From Phormidium tenue FACHB-1052 (lineage in GTDB: Bacteria; Cyanobacteriota; Cyanobacteriia; Phormidesmidales; Phormidesmidaceae): a stretch of 64,000 bases of DNA. Of this stretch, positions 38,897 to 47,535 are shown one piece after another. The stretch covers positions 1-64,000 of the forward strand of contig NZ_JACJQN010000013.1 of the NCBI RefSeq assembly GCF_014696675.1, read 5' to 3'. Below the pieces are notes generated by a model, which was not told where the DNA came from, ran no database searches, and saw nothing but the letters and a program-made list of their open reading frames with translations. Positions within the stretch are counted from its first letter, which is position 1; the number at the start of each line of letters is the position of its first letter. Both the position numbers and the translations under genes were made by a program.

Positions 38897-40795
38897 GTGA
38901 CTTCGGTTCAACCCATTACCCTAGTTAACGACCCTGAGCGCCTTGAGACGCGGCTCAAAGAGATCCCCAAAGAGCCGGGGGTCTACTTTATGAAAGATGG
39001 CCGCGACCAGACGCTCTACATTGGCAAGTCGAAGTGTTTGCGCACCCGGGTCAGGTCGTACTTTCGCGACTTTCACGGCCACATGCCGCGCATTACCGTG
39101 ATGGTGATGCAGATTGTCGATATCGAATTTATCGTTACCGACACCGAGGCCGAGGCCCTAGCCCTAGAAGCCAATCTGATCAAGCAGAACCAGCCCCACT
39201 TCAACGTGCTGCTGAAGGATGACAAAAAGTACCCCTATCTCTGCGTCACCTGGTCAGAAGATTATCCCCGCATTTTTATCACCCGCAAGCGGCGCAAGAG
39301 CCTAAAGGATCGCTACTACGGCCCCTATGTCGATGTGGGCCTGCTGCGCAGCACCCTGCATCTGGTAAAGCGAATATTTCCGTTGCGGCAACGGCCTCAG
39401 CCCGTGCACCGCGATCGCCCTTGCCTCAACTACGACATTGGCCGCTGCCCCGGCGTCTGCCAGCAGCTAATTTCGCCGGAGGATTACCACAAGACTCTCC
39501 AGCGCGTCGTCATGGTGTTCCAGGGTCGCACTACCGAATTGGTGGATATTCTTACTGCCCAAATGGAGAAGGCGGCGGAAGACCTCAAGTTTGAGCTGGC
39601 AGCCCGACTGCGGGATCAGATTCGGGGCTTAGAGCGGCTCTGTGCCGACCAGAAGGTGGCCCTGTCTGACGATACGGTGTCGAGGGATGCGATCGCCCTG
39701 GCTGCCGACGACAAACACGCCTGCGTGCAAATCTTTCAGGTGCGGGCCGGTCGTCTGGTGGGCCGCCTGGGCTTCACCGCCGATGCTGAGTCGGGCACGC
39801 CGGGCGAAATTCTCCAGCGAGTACTGGAAGATCACTACCAAACCGTGGAAGCGGTCGAAATTCCGGCGCTGATTCTCGCCCAGCACGAGCTGCCCGAGGG
39901 CGACATGCTGACCCAGTATCTCACCCAGCGGCGGGGCCGCAAGGTGTCGGTGGAAGTGCCCCAGCGCCAGACCAAGGCCGACCTGATTGAAATGGTCGAG
40001 CGCAACGCCCAGTATGAGCTAGCCCGCACCCAGGCCGCCGCCGATCGCAACATTCAGGCATTGCAGGATCTGGCGATCGCGATCGACCTGCCCGACCTGC
40101 CCAAGCGCATCGAAGGCTACGACATCTCCCACATTCAAGGGTCTGACGCCGTCGCCTCCCAGGTGGTGTTTGTCGATGGCATGCCCGCCAAGCAGCACTA
40201 CCGCCACTACAAAATTAAGAATCCCGAGGTCAAACCGGGCCACTCCGACGACTTCGCCAGCATGGCCGAGGTCATTCGCCGCCGCTTTCGCCGCTACGCC
40301 ACCGACCCTACCAAGCAACGCCTGGGCAACCCCGACTGGCCCGATCTGGTGATGATCGACGGCGGCAAAGGCCAGCTCTCCGCTGTCGTGGAGGTACTGA
40401 AGGAACTCAACCTGCTCCAGGATTTGAATGTCGTCAGCCTGGCCAAAAAGCGTGAAGAAATCTTTTTGCCCGGCGAATCGATCCCACTACCCACCGAGGC
40501 CGAGCAGCCCGGCGTACAATTGTTGCGCCGCTTGCGCGACGAGGCCCACCGCTTTGCGATCAGCTTTCACCGCAAGAAGAGGACGGATCGGATGCGGCGA
40601 TCGCGCCTCTCCGAAATCCCCGGCCTTGGCCAGCACCGCCAGAAAGAACTGCTCGCCGCCTTCCGCTCCATCGACTACATCCGCGAAGCCAGCCCCCAAC
40701 AGCTCGCCACTGTCCCCGGCATTGGCCCCCAGTTAGCGCAGCAGATCTATGAGTACTTTCATCCCCAGGCCGAGGAGATCGAGGAGATGGTGTAG
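38897..40795 (+). CDS. uvrC: Excinuclease ABC subunit C
   Basis: The dual-incision nuclease of nucleotide excision repair. It has 632 residues with the expected order: N-terminal GIY-YIG nuclease ([25 protein letters not shown], about 27-105), a cysteine-containing region [13 protein letters not shown], the UVR motif that binds UvrB (about 205-240, [22 protein letters not shown]), the RNase H-like second nuclease ([20 protein letters not shown] and [11 protein letters not shown]), and C-terminal helix-hairpin-helix repeats ([18 protein letters not shown] and [19 protein letters not shown]). The start is GTG. It stands alone. Confidence 0.97.
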   Translation: MTSVQPITLVNDPERLETRLKEIPKEPGVYFMKDGRDQTLYIGKSKCLRTRVRSYFRDFHGHMPRITVMVMQIVDIEFIVTDTEAEALALEANLIKQNQPHFNVLLKDDKKYPYLCVTWSEDYPRIFITRKRRKSLKDRYYGPYVDVGLLRSTLHLVKRIFPLRQRPQPVHRDRPCLNYDIGRCPGVCQQLISPEDYHKTLQRVVMVFQGRTTELVDILTAQMEKAAEDLKFELAARLRDQIRGLERLCADQKVALSDDTVSRDAIALAADDKHACVQIFQVRAGRLVGRLGFTADAESGTPGEILQRVLEDHYQTVEAVEIPALILAQHELPEGDMLTQYLTQRRGRKVSVEVPQRQTKADLIEMVERNAQYELARTQAAADRNIQALQDLAIAIDLPDLPKRIEGYDISHIQGSDAVASQVVFVDGMPAKQHYRHYKIKNPEVKPGHSDDFASMAEVIRRRFRRYATDPTKQRLGNPDWPDLVMIDGGKGQLSAVVEVLKELNLLQDLNVVSLAKKREEIFLPGESIPLPTEAEQPGVQLLRRLRDEAHRFAISFHRKKRTDRMRRSRLSEIPGLGQHRQKELLAAFRSIDYIREASPQQLATVPGIGPQLAQQIYEYFHPQAEEIEEMV

Positions 40796-40910
40796 GGGAG
40801 TGATGGGGAAGATGAGGAGGATGGGGAAAGGGGCTGCAACTACAGAGTTGAAGGTTGCCTACAGACCCATTTGCAGAACAAAGGTTTAAACCGCAGCAGC
40901 TCAAGGGGAT

Positions 40911-40938
40911 GGTGCATTGCTGCGCGAATGCACCCTAC
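40911..40938. repeat. Second, partial copy of the sufB-sufC palindromic repeat
   Basis: GGTGCATTGCTGCGCG followed by AATGCACCCTAC matches the right arm of the element at 30203-30281 with one base missing. It can form a hairpin on its own through GGTGCATT and AATGCACC. It lies between uvrC and the ABA4-like gene. Confidence 0.6.
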
Positions 40939-40985
40939 GGGAACTGTTTACACTAGGGACAGTCCCCTAAATCAATACTCCCCCT

Positions 40986-41465
40986 ATGACCGTCGATGCC
41001 AATCTGCTAGAGCTGCTGTTTAGCGGTGCCAACCTCTTTGTGTTGCCCTTTTGGACCCTAATGATACTGGTGCCCAACACCAAACTCACCCGCACCGTCA
41101 TGGGTTCCCTGCTTCCCTTTGCTGCCCTAGCGGGGTTGTACCTCTTTCTCTTCGTGACCAGCTTTACCAACGTCGAAGGCATCGAAGCCCTCTCCGACCC
41201 CAACCTCAGCCTGAGCGACCTGGCAGCGGTCTTTGCCCAGCCCCACGTCACCGCCACCGGCTGGGTTCACTTTCTCGCCTTTGACCTATTTGTCGGTCGC
41301 TGGATCTACTGGCAAGGTCAAGAAAGCGGCGTCTTCACCCGCCATTCCCTCGCCCTATGTTTCTTTGCTGGTCCCCTGGGGCTGCTGTCGCACCTGGTTA
41401 CAGACGCAGTGTGGAAACGGTTTGCAGGCGGCAAAGTCAGTGAGACTGTAGGGAGTGAGGGGTGA
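40986..41465 (+). CDS. ABA4-like (DUF4281) membrane protein
   Basis: A 159-residue membrane protein with about four spans (NLFVLPFWTLMILVPNTKLT, LLPFAALAGLYLFLFVTSF, WVHFLAFDLFVGRWIYW, LALCFFAGPLGLLSHLV). The block HFLAFDLFVGRWI and the ending FAGPLGLL are hallmarks of the ABA DEFICIENT 4-like family. In plants ABA4 is needed to make neoxanthin; the role in cyanobacteria is not settled, but carotenoid metabolism is a fair guess. The last residues and stop codon are drawn from a G-rich intergenic repeat. Confidence 0.87.
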   Translation: MTVDANLLELLFSGANLFVLPFWTLMILVPNTKLTRTVMGSLLPFAALAGLYLFLFVTSFTNVEGIEALSDPNLSLSDLAAVFAQPHVTATGWVHFLAFDLFVGRWIYWQGQESGVFTRHSLALCFFAGPLGLLSHLVTDAVWKRFAGGKVSETVGSEG

Positions 41466-41550
41466 GGGGTAAGGAGAACAACCTGCCTATCCACCCCCCA
41501 CCCCCTATCCATCCACCCCTTACCCATCCACTCCCCCACTCCCCCTAGTC
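41445..41550. repeat. G-rich/C-rich 3'-end repeat after the ABA4-like gene
   Basis: GTAGGGAGTGAGGGGTGAGG-type sequence includes the stop codon of the preceding gene. It is followed by a C-rich arm (CCACCCCCCACCCCC, CTCCCCCACTCCCCC). It belongs to the same family as the elements at 16901 and 20000. Confidence 0.7.
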
Positions 41551-41604
41551 CCCAAAGGGTGATACAACTATCCCAGTGTTGGCCAGTTAGTTAGATAAAA
41601 CCTG

Positions 41605-43272
41605 ATGAGTTCTTTGGTGTCGTGGATGGGTAAAGGCAACGGAATTTGGGCACGACAGCCCTGGCGGCGGGTAGTGCAGTTTGTGGGGCTGTTTGGGCTA
41701 GTATTTGCGATCGCCCTGGGCTGCGCAGGCAACAACCAGCCCGCTGCCGATGCCCCCGCTGGTGATGGCGATGGCCGCATTACCATTGGCACTACCCTCA
41801 CCGCCCGCACCCTCGACCCCGCCGACGCCTACGAAACCTTCCCCGGCATCTTGCTCTATAACCTAGGCGATCGCCTCTACACCTACGAGCCTGGCACCAC
41901 CAACCTGGTGCCCCAGCTCGCTACCGAGCTACCCAACGTCAGCGATGACAGCCTGACCTACACCATTCCCCTGCGGGACGATGTCACCCTCCACGACGGC
42001 ACTCCCTTCAATGCCGAGGTGATGGCCTTCTCCATCCAGCGGTTTATGGAAAATGGCGGTCGCCCTGCCTACCTACTGTCTGACAAAATTGCCACTGCTG
42101 AGGCCACGGGAGACTATGAGCTTACCCTGACCCTCAAAACCCCCTTTGCGGCATTCCCTGCCCTGCTGAGCTTTTCGGGCGTAACCCCGATTTCACCCGA
42201 GAGCTACGAGATCGGCACCGGCAGCTTTAAGCCCGATAGCTTTGTCGGCACCGGCCCCTACAAGCTGTCGGGCTTCACCAGTGACTCGATCAAACTCGAC
42301 GTCAACCCCGACTACTGGGGCGATGCCCCCGCCAACCAGGGCATCGACATTCAGATTTTTACCAGCCCCGCCAACCTCTACAACACCTTTAGAACCGGCG
42401 GTCTCGACATCGCCTACCAAACCCTCGACCCCGAGCAGGTCGCGGCCCTAGAGCGGGAAGAAGACTCCGGCGGCTGGCAGGTGATCGAGGCGGGCACCAA
42501 CGTGATCAATTACATGGCGCTCAACCAAAAGATTGAGCCACTGAACAATGTCAAGGTGCGCCAGGCGATCGCCGCCATGGTCGATCGCCCCCTACTCAAC
42601 GAGCGCGTCTTCCAGGGCCAGGCCGAACCGCTCTACAGCCTGATTCCCGCCAGCTTTGACATTGCTAAGCCAGTGTTCAAAGACGCTTACGGCGACGGTG
42701 ACTTTGATAAGGCCAAGACCCTGCTCACCGAAGCCGGATTCTCAGAGGCCAAGCCACTAACTTTAGAAATCTGGTATCCCTCAGCCTCTACCACCCGCAG
42801 CATTGTCGCCAACACCCTCAAAGAATCGATCGAGGCAGGCCTGCCGGGGTTAGTGACGGTGAGCGTACAGAACACCGAAGGAGCCACCCTTTGGGAAAAC
42901 GTGGGCAAAGGCATTTACCCGATCGTTTTGGCCAATTGGTACCCCGACTACTACGACCCCGACACCTTCATTCAACCCTTTATGAGCTGCGAAAAAGGCA
43001 GCAACAACCTCTGCGAAGAAGGGCCTTCCCAGGCCAACGGCTCGTTTTACTACAGCCCCGAAGCCAATCAGCTTGTGGCCAAACAGCAGGCCGAGCAAGA
43101 CCCCGACGCTCGTCAGCAGGCGATCGCCGACCTCCAGCAGATGATGGTCGATGACGTACCTTACGTCCCTCTGTGGCAAAACAAAGACTATGTCTTCGCC
43201 CAGGACGGTGTAGAAGGCGTAGCCGTGGAGCCAACGCAGCAGTTCTTGCTGTGGCAGATCAGCCGGGGGTAG
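41605..43272 (+). CDS. Peptide/nickel-type ABC transporter substrate-binding lipoprotein
   Basis: A 555-residue family 5 extracellular solute-binding protein (DppA/OppA type). An N-terminal hydrophobic stretch VVQFVGLFGLVFAIALGC ends in a lipobox with the acylated cysteine at about residue 40, followed by an Ala/Asp/Gly linker. ITIGTTLTARTLDPADAYE, ITPLRDDVTLHDGTPF-like (IPLRDDVTLHDGTPFNAEVM), SFVGTGPYKLSGF and KVRQAIAAMVDR are the family blocks. It likely delivers a peptide or small cationic ligand to the permease encoded next. The other permease and the ATPases are not in the window. Confidence 0.92.
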   Translation: MSSLVSWMGKGNGIWARQPWRRVVQFVGLFGLVFAIALGCAGNNQPAADAPAGDGDGRITIGTTLTARTLDPADAYETFPGILLYNLGDRLYTYEPGTTNLVPQLATELPNVSDDSLTYTIPLRDDVTLHDGTPFNAEVMAFSIQRFMENGGRPAYLLSDKIATAEATGDYELTLTLKTPFAAFPALLSFSGVTPISPESYEIGTGSFKPDSFVGTGPYKLSGFTSDSIKLDVNPDYWGDAPANQGIDIQIFTSPANLYNTFRTGGLDIAYQTLDPEQVAALEREEDSGGWQVIEAGTNVINYMALNQKIEPLNNVKVRQAIAAMVDRPLLNERVFQGQAEPLYSLIPASFDIAKPVFKDAYGDGDFDKAKTLLTEAGFSEAKPLTLEIWYPSASTTRSIVANTLKESIEAGLPGLVTVSVQNTEGATLWENVGKGIYPIVLANWYPDYYDPDTFIQPFMSCEKGSNNLCEEGPSQANGSFYYSPEANQLVAKQQAEQDPDARQQAIADLQQMMVDDVPYVPLWQNKDYVFAQDGVEGVAVEPTQQFLLWQISRG

Positions 43273-43320
43273 GGAGAGACAAGGAAGGGGGGTAAATGAG
43301 GGGATAGGGAGATGAATTCA

Positions 43321-43361
43321 AAGTTCAAAATTGAAAATTCAAAATTTTGAATTTTGAACTT
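43321..43361. repeat. AT-rich palindromic repeat
   Basis: AAGTTCAAAATT (43321-43332) and AATTTTGAACTT (43350-43361) are exact inverted repeats around a GAAAATTCAA core. A G-rich stretch of the 3'-end repeat type precedes it from 43265, and a C-rich one follows at about 43425-43470. Tracts of TTCAAAATT units are frequent intergenic repeats in filamentous cyanobacteria. Confidence 0.6.
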
Positions 43362-43471
43362 CCCCTTCCTCACCGCCACCTTGCGGGCAGCCGTCCCGCT
43401 TATACATCCTCCTCCCGCCTCCACCTCCCCTAACCCTCCTGACTCCTCACCCTCGCTTAAACCCCCTCCCC

Positions 43472-44500
43472 ATGTCTTCTCGCTCCGCCGCCCTGCGCTA
43501 CTACATCTTCACTCGGCTGCTGCTGGCTCCGCTGATGATTTTGACCATCACGACGGTGGTGTTTTTGCTGCTGCGGGCGACGCCGGGCGACCCGGTCGAT
43601 GCACTGCTCGGAGCGCGGGCTCCGGCGGCGGCAAAGGATGCGCTTAGGTCGCAGCTTGGCTTAGATCAGCCCTTGTTCATTCAATACTTGAGCTACCTGG
43701 GGGATCTGCTGCGGCTGGATTTGGGATCTTCTCTGGCAACCCAGGGTCAGACGGTGTGGCAAATTATTCGGGCACACTTTCCGGCCACGGTTGAGCTGAC
43801 GGTGTGCGGCATGATTGTCGCCACGGTGGTGGGCATCGGCGTTGGTGCCCTAGCGGCCTCGCGCCCCAATTCGCTGCTGGATGCGGGGGGACGGCTGTTT
43901 GGCATCGTTACCTACGCCATTCCGATGTACTGGTTTGGCATGATTTTGCAGCTTATTTTTGCGGTGCAGCTGCGCTGGTTCCCCATTGGCACCCGCTACC
44001 CGCTGCGGGCCGCGCCCCCGGCAGGGCCAACCGGGCTGTACCTGCTCGATAGCCTGCTGACCCTCGATTTTGGCGCATTCTTTACCACGCTCTACTACTT
44101 GGCCCTGCCTAGCCTCACCCTAGGGATTTTAATCAGCGGCGTGTTTGAGCGCATGGTGCGGGTCAATCTCAAACAGACCCTGGCGGCAGACTACGTGGAG
44201 GCGGCGCGGGCGCGGGGCATTCCAGAGCGGCGCATTGTGCTGGTACACGCGCTGAAGAATGCGATGATTCCGGTGATTACGATTTTGGGGCTGACCTTTG
44301 CCTCCATGCTGGGGGGCGCGGTGCTCACGGAGGTGACGTTTTCGTGGCCGGGGCTAGCCAACCGCCTTTACGAGGCGATCTCCCAGCGCGACTACCCAGT
44401 GGTGCAGGGGCTAATGGTGTTTTTCGCCATGATTGTGGCGGTGATCAGCATTGCGATCGATATTTTGAATGCCTATATTGACCCCCGCATTCGTTACTGA
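43472..44500 (+). CDS. Peptide-type ABC transporter permease (DppB family)
   Basis: A 342-residue inner-membrane permease with six predicted spans. RLLLAPLMILTITTVVFLLLRATPGDP is the typical DppB/OppB N-terminus, and DYVEAARARGIPERRIVLVHALKNAMIPVITILG is the EAA loop that docks the ATPase. The protein ends NAYIDPRIRY, as in the family. It sits about 200 bases after the binding-protein gene with repeats between, so the two may or may not be cotranscribed. A DppC partner must be encoded elsewhere. Confidence 0.95.
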   Translation: MSSRSAALRYYIFTRLLLAPLMILTITTVVFLLLRATPGDPVDALLGARAPAAAKDALRSQLGLDQPLFIQYLSYLGDLLRLDLGSSLATQGQTVWQIIRAHFPATVELTVCGMIVATVVGIGVGALAASRPNSLLDAGGRLFGIVTYAIPMYWFGMILQLIFAVQLRWFPIGTRYPLRAAPPAGPTGLYLLDSLLTLDFGAFFTTLYYLALPSLTLGILISGVFERMVRVNLKQTLAADYVEAARARGIPERRIVLVHALKNAMIPVITILGLTFASMLGGAVLTEVTFSWPGLANRLYEAISQRDYPVVQGLMVFFAMIVAVISIAIDILNAYIDPRIRY

Positions 44501-44906
44501 GCGGGCTGGTTCAGCTATTTGCCTAGATACCTGAATGGCATGGCTGCGATCGCAACCCTTCAAAAGAGCAAAGCTCTAAATTAAGGCAGGCCAAAATGCC
44601 GGAACTTAAACCACTAAGCATTCTTTTCACTTTTCGCTCTTCTATCTTCGCCTTTTTGCTGCCCCCCTTTTGAGCCTACTACCCCATTCGGCAATACGAG
44701 GTGTAGCCTAGGAGTAGCAAGGTGCGGCAGTGAAGTGAGGGCGTATTTTTTAATGCCCTTGGCCATAAAGTTGGTAACCAATTGTTGAGAAAAACAACGC
44801 TAGTTAACGTCTTCTAAAGTCAGGTTTAGAGATTGATGCGTCTTCTTTTGCGCTTTGGCAATTGGGCACGCTAACCAGATACGGGGGTTCAGCGCAAAGG
44901 TAGACC
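44501..44906. other. Intergenic region upstream of the RsbQ-like gene
   Basis: No gene found. It has a small GAGC-AAA-GCTC hairpin near 44576-44586 and a GGGC-GTATTTTTTAAT-GCCC stretch near 44739. The region probably holds the promoter of the hydrolase-cyclase operon; no boxes could be assigned. Confidence 0.4.
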
Positions 44907-45731
44907 ATGCCAGTGGATGTTTTAAGCCGAAACAACGTCAAGGTTATGGGCCAAGGGCAGCGACCTTTGGTGATGGCCCACGGCTTTGGCTGCGATCAAA
45001 AGATGTGGCGGTTTGTGGCCCCTGCCTTTGCCGCCGACTATCGGCTGGTTTTGTTTGACTATGTGGGATTTGGCCAGTCAGACTTGGCCACCTACGATCC
45101 GCTGCGGTACAGCCACCTTCAGGGCTATGCCCAGGATGTTTTGGAGATCTGTGCGGCGTTGGAGCTAGAACAGGCGATCTTTGTGGGTCACTCGGTGAGC
45201 AGCATGATTGGTCTGCTGGCGGCGATCGCCGCCCCCGAGCGCTTTGAGCGGCTGGTGATGATTGGCCCATCGCCCTGCTATATCAACGAGGATGCCTACG
45301 TCGGCGGTTTTGAGCGCCAGGATATTGACCAACTGCTCGACATCATGGAGAAAAACTACATTGGCTGGGCGCACTTTTTAGCCCCAGTGGTAATGCAGAA
45401 CGCCGATCGACCCCAGCTCACCCAAGAGCTAGAGGAGAGTTTTTGCTCGACCGACCCCGCCATTGCCACGCGGTTTGCCAGAGCTACCTTCTACGGCGAT
45501 AACCGCGACGATTTGGCCAGAGCACCGGTACCCTCCCTGATTTTGCAGTGCAAAGACGATGCGATCGCCCCCACCGAGGTAGGGCGATACCTGCATCAGC
45601 ACTTGCCCCACAGCACCCTGGCCCTGATGGAGGCCACGGGCCACTGCCCCCACATGAGCCATCCCGACGAAACCGTTCAGCGGATAAAAACCTATTTGGA
45701 GGCGGCCAGTCTGGGTTCGGCCTATGGTTAA
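44907..45731 (+). CDS. rsbQ: RsbQ-like alpha/beta hydrolase (KAI2/D14 superfamily)
   Basis: A 274-residue alpha/beta hydrolase closely resembling Bacillus RsbQ along its whole length. Shared blocks include LSRNNVKVMGQG, GFGCDQKMW, FDYVGFGQSDL, GYAQDVLEICAALEL, FVGHSVSSMIG, PSPCYINED, MEKNYIGWA, PSLILQCKDDAIAP and EATGHCPHMSHPDET. The catalytic triad is S96, an aspartate at 217/218 and H246, almost the same numbering as RsbQ (S96, D219, H247). In Bacillus, RsbQ supplies or processes a small hydrophobic ligand for the PAS domain of phosphatase RsbP. Here the gene overlaps a PAS-GAF-GGDEF gene by eight bases, so the output appears to be cyclic di-GMP instead. It is cytosolic, with no signal peptide. 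Confidence 0.93.
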   Translation: MPVDVLSRNNVKVMGQGQRPLVMAHGFGCDQKMWRFVAPAFAADYRLVLFDYVGFGQSDLATYDPLRYSHLQGYAQDVLEICAALELEQAIFVGHSVSSMIGLLAAIAAPERFERLVMIGPSPCYINEDAYVGGFERQDIDQLLDIMEKNYIGWAHFLAPVVMQNADRPQLTQELEESFCSTDPAIATRFARATFYGDNRDDLARAPVPSLILQCKDDAIAPTEVGRYLHQHLPHSTLALMEATGHCPHMSHPDETVQRIKTYLEAASLGSAYG

Positions 45732-47316
45732 CCGGAGTTCTACCCCAAGGTCTGCGCCCCAGGGCACCGGCCCCCTGCTCGACCAGGCTCCCTGCGGACT
45801 TTTGTCGGTGCGCGACGACGGCGTGATTGAGTACGCCAATGCCACACTACTGACGCTGCTGGGCTGGGAGGCGCTACAGGGTCAAAACATTGTCGCTATT
45901 TTGCCCTTGGCCAGCCGCATTTTTTATCAAACCCACGTGTTTCCCATGCTGCGGGTGCAGGGGGCGGTGAGCGAAATTTACTTTTCCCTGCGATCGCGAT
46001 CGGGGCAAGACATTCCCATTTTGGCCAACGGGGTGCGGCGGCAGCGCCAGGGAGACGCCATCAACGACTGTGTGGTGATTCCCATTCGCCAGCGCATGCA
46101 GTACGAAGACGAGATTTTGCGGGCCAAAAAGCAGGCCGAAGCCGCGATTAGCGCCCAAAAGCAGGCCGAGGCCACCCTCAAACATCAGTACGAGCGGGCC
46201 GTAGCCCTGGGACAAATTACCCAGCACATTCGAGAATCCCTTGAACTAACGCAAATTTTTGCCGTCGCGGCCCAGGAAGTTCGCCAGTGCTTAGCGGCGG
46301 ATCGGGTGGGCATCTATCGCTTCGCTCCCGATGGGGCGGCGGGCGGTAGTTTTGTGTCGGAGGCGGTGGCCCCAGGGGTGGATGCGGTCATGGTGACCCA
46401 GGTGCCGCACCAGGGGTTTGGCGATCACTACCGGGGCATTCGCCACAACGCTGGCACCCTGGCCATTAGAGATCTTCACGAAATGAGGCTGTTGGACGAG
46501 CACAGCCAGCTCTTTAGCCAGTTTCAGGTGCAGGCCAGCCTGGTGGTGCCCCTGCAAAAGGGAACCGATCTTTGGGGGCTAATTGTGATTCACCAATGCT
46601 CCGGGCCGCGCTACTGGCAGGGGGTAGAGGTCGAACTGGTAGAAGACATTGCGGCGCAGCTAGCGATCGCCATTCACCAGGCCGATTTGGTTAAACAGCT
46701 ACAGAGCGAACTGCAAGAGCGCCAGCTCGCCGAGGTGCGCCTGACCCAGGCCAACGCTGAACTGCAACGGGCCACAGGGCTGCTAGAGCAGATGGCCCAC
46801 ATCGATCCGCTGACTCAAATTGCCAATCGTCGCCGCTTTAGCGATCGCCTAGAGCAAGAGTGGGCGCGTCTGAGGCGCGATCGCCTACCCCTCTCCCTGC
46901 TGCTGTTTGATGTCGACTATTTCAAGTGCTACAACGATACCTACGGCCATCAGTCGGGCGATGATTGCCTCTACGCCCTTGCCCAGGCCGCTCAAAAAGT
47001 ATTGGGTCGCCCCACCGATCTGCTGGCGCGCTACGGCGGCGAAGAGTTTGTGATCATTTTGCCCAACACCATTCGGCAAGGGGCGATCGCAGTGGCACGC
47101 CACATCCATCAGGCGATCGCGGCCTTAGCCATTGCTCACCAGGCCTCAGCAGTGGGTTCCCAGATTACAATTAGTTTAGGCATCAGTACCCTCATCCCCT
47201 CTCAGAAACTAACCTCTACGGTGCTCGTTCAACAGGCAGACCAGGCCCTCTACCAAGCCAAGCGGCAGGGACGCAATCGTTCGGTGGTGTTTGACCGGAC
47301 GATGTCTCGCCCCTAA
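45724..47316 (+). CDS. PAS-GAF-GGDEF diguanylate cyclase coupled to the RsbQ-like hydrolase
   Basis: A 530-residue signalling protein. The PAS domain (about 18-105) reads DQAPCGLLSVRDDGVIEYAN, then ASRIFYQTHVFPML and EIYFSLRSRSGQDIPILAN, a subtype like that of RsbP. A coiled coil of QAEA repeats (about 130-155) leads to a GAF domain (about 160-325) with DRVGIYRFAPDG and LVVPLQKGTDLWGLIVIHQC. It resembles phytochrome-type GAF domains but lacks the bilin-attachment cysteine. The GGDEF domain (about 355-525) has an intact GGEEF at about 438 and the I-site RPTD. The gene overlaps the hydrolase gene by eight bases, so translation is coupled. It likely makes c-di-GMP in response to the hydrolase ligand. 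Confidence 0.92.
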   Translation: MVNRSSTPRSAPQGTGPLLDQAPCGLLSVRDDGVIEYANATLLTLLGWEALQGQNIVAILPLASRIFYQTHVFPMLRVQGAVSEIYFSLRSRSGQDIPILANGVRRQRQGDAINDCVVIPIRQRMQYEDEILRAKKQAEAAISAQKQAEATLKHQYERAVALGQITQHIRESLELTQIFAVAAQEVRQCLAADRVGIYRFAPDGAAGGSFVSEAVAPGVDAVMVTQVPHQGFGDHYRGIRHNAGTLAIRDLHEMRLLDEHSQLFSQFQVQASLVVPLQKGTDLWGLIVIHQCSGPRYWQGVEVELVEDIAAQLAIAIHQADLVKQLQSELQERQLAEVRLTQANAELQRATGLLEQMAHIDPLTQIANRRRFSDRLEQEWARLRRDRLPLSLLLFDVDYFKCYNDTYGHQSGDDCLYALAQAAQKVLGRPTDLLARYGGEEFVIILPNTIRQGAIAVARHIHQAIAALAIAHQASAVGSQITISLGISTLIPSQKLTSTVLVQQADQALYQAKRQGRNRSVVFDRTMSRP

Positions 47317-47535
47317 TCGAAGTCTGCCCTGCCGCCCCTGGAGTTAGCTTTTAGACCCCCCTGCGTTGTCCTAGGAGAGTTAGAGAGCCAGGAGCAGCGG
47401 GCTGAACAGTTTGTAGCGGGCAATCCCTCTATGCTGCCCTCAGAAGGCCGCCCAGCCAGCCCAGCGCCCAACTGATATACTGAACGTCCAACCGTTACAA
47501 AAAGCAAAGCGCACGCCTGCCCGCCCACGGAGATT

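Noticed and set aside
16900-43470. Tandem CCCCTACC-type runs considered as CRISPR arrays
   Set aside because: Units are directly repeated without unique spacers of constant length, and no cas genes are present.
45724-47316. GAF domain of the cyclase as a cyanobacteriochrome photoreceptor
   Set aside because: The framework is similar, but the bilin-binding cysteine region is replaced by IRDLHEMRLLDEHSQLF with no cysteine.
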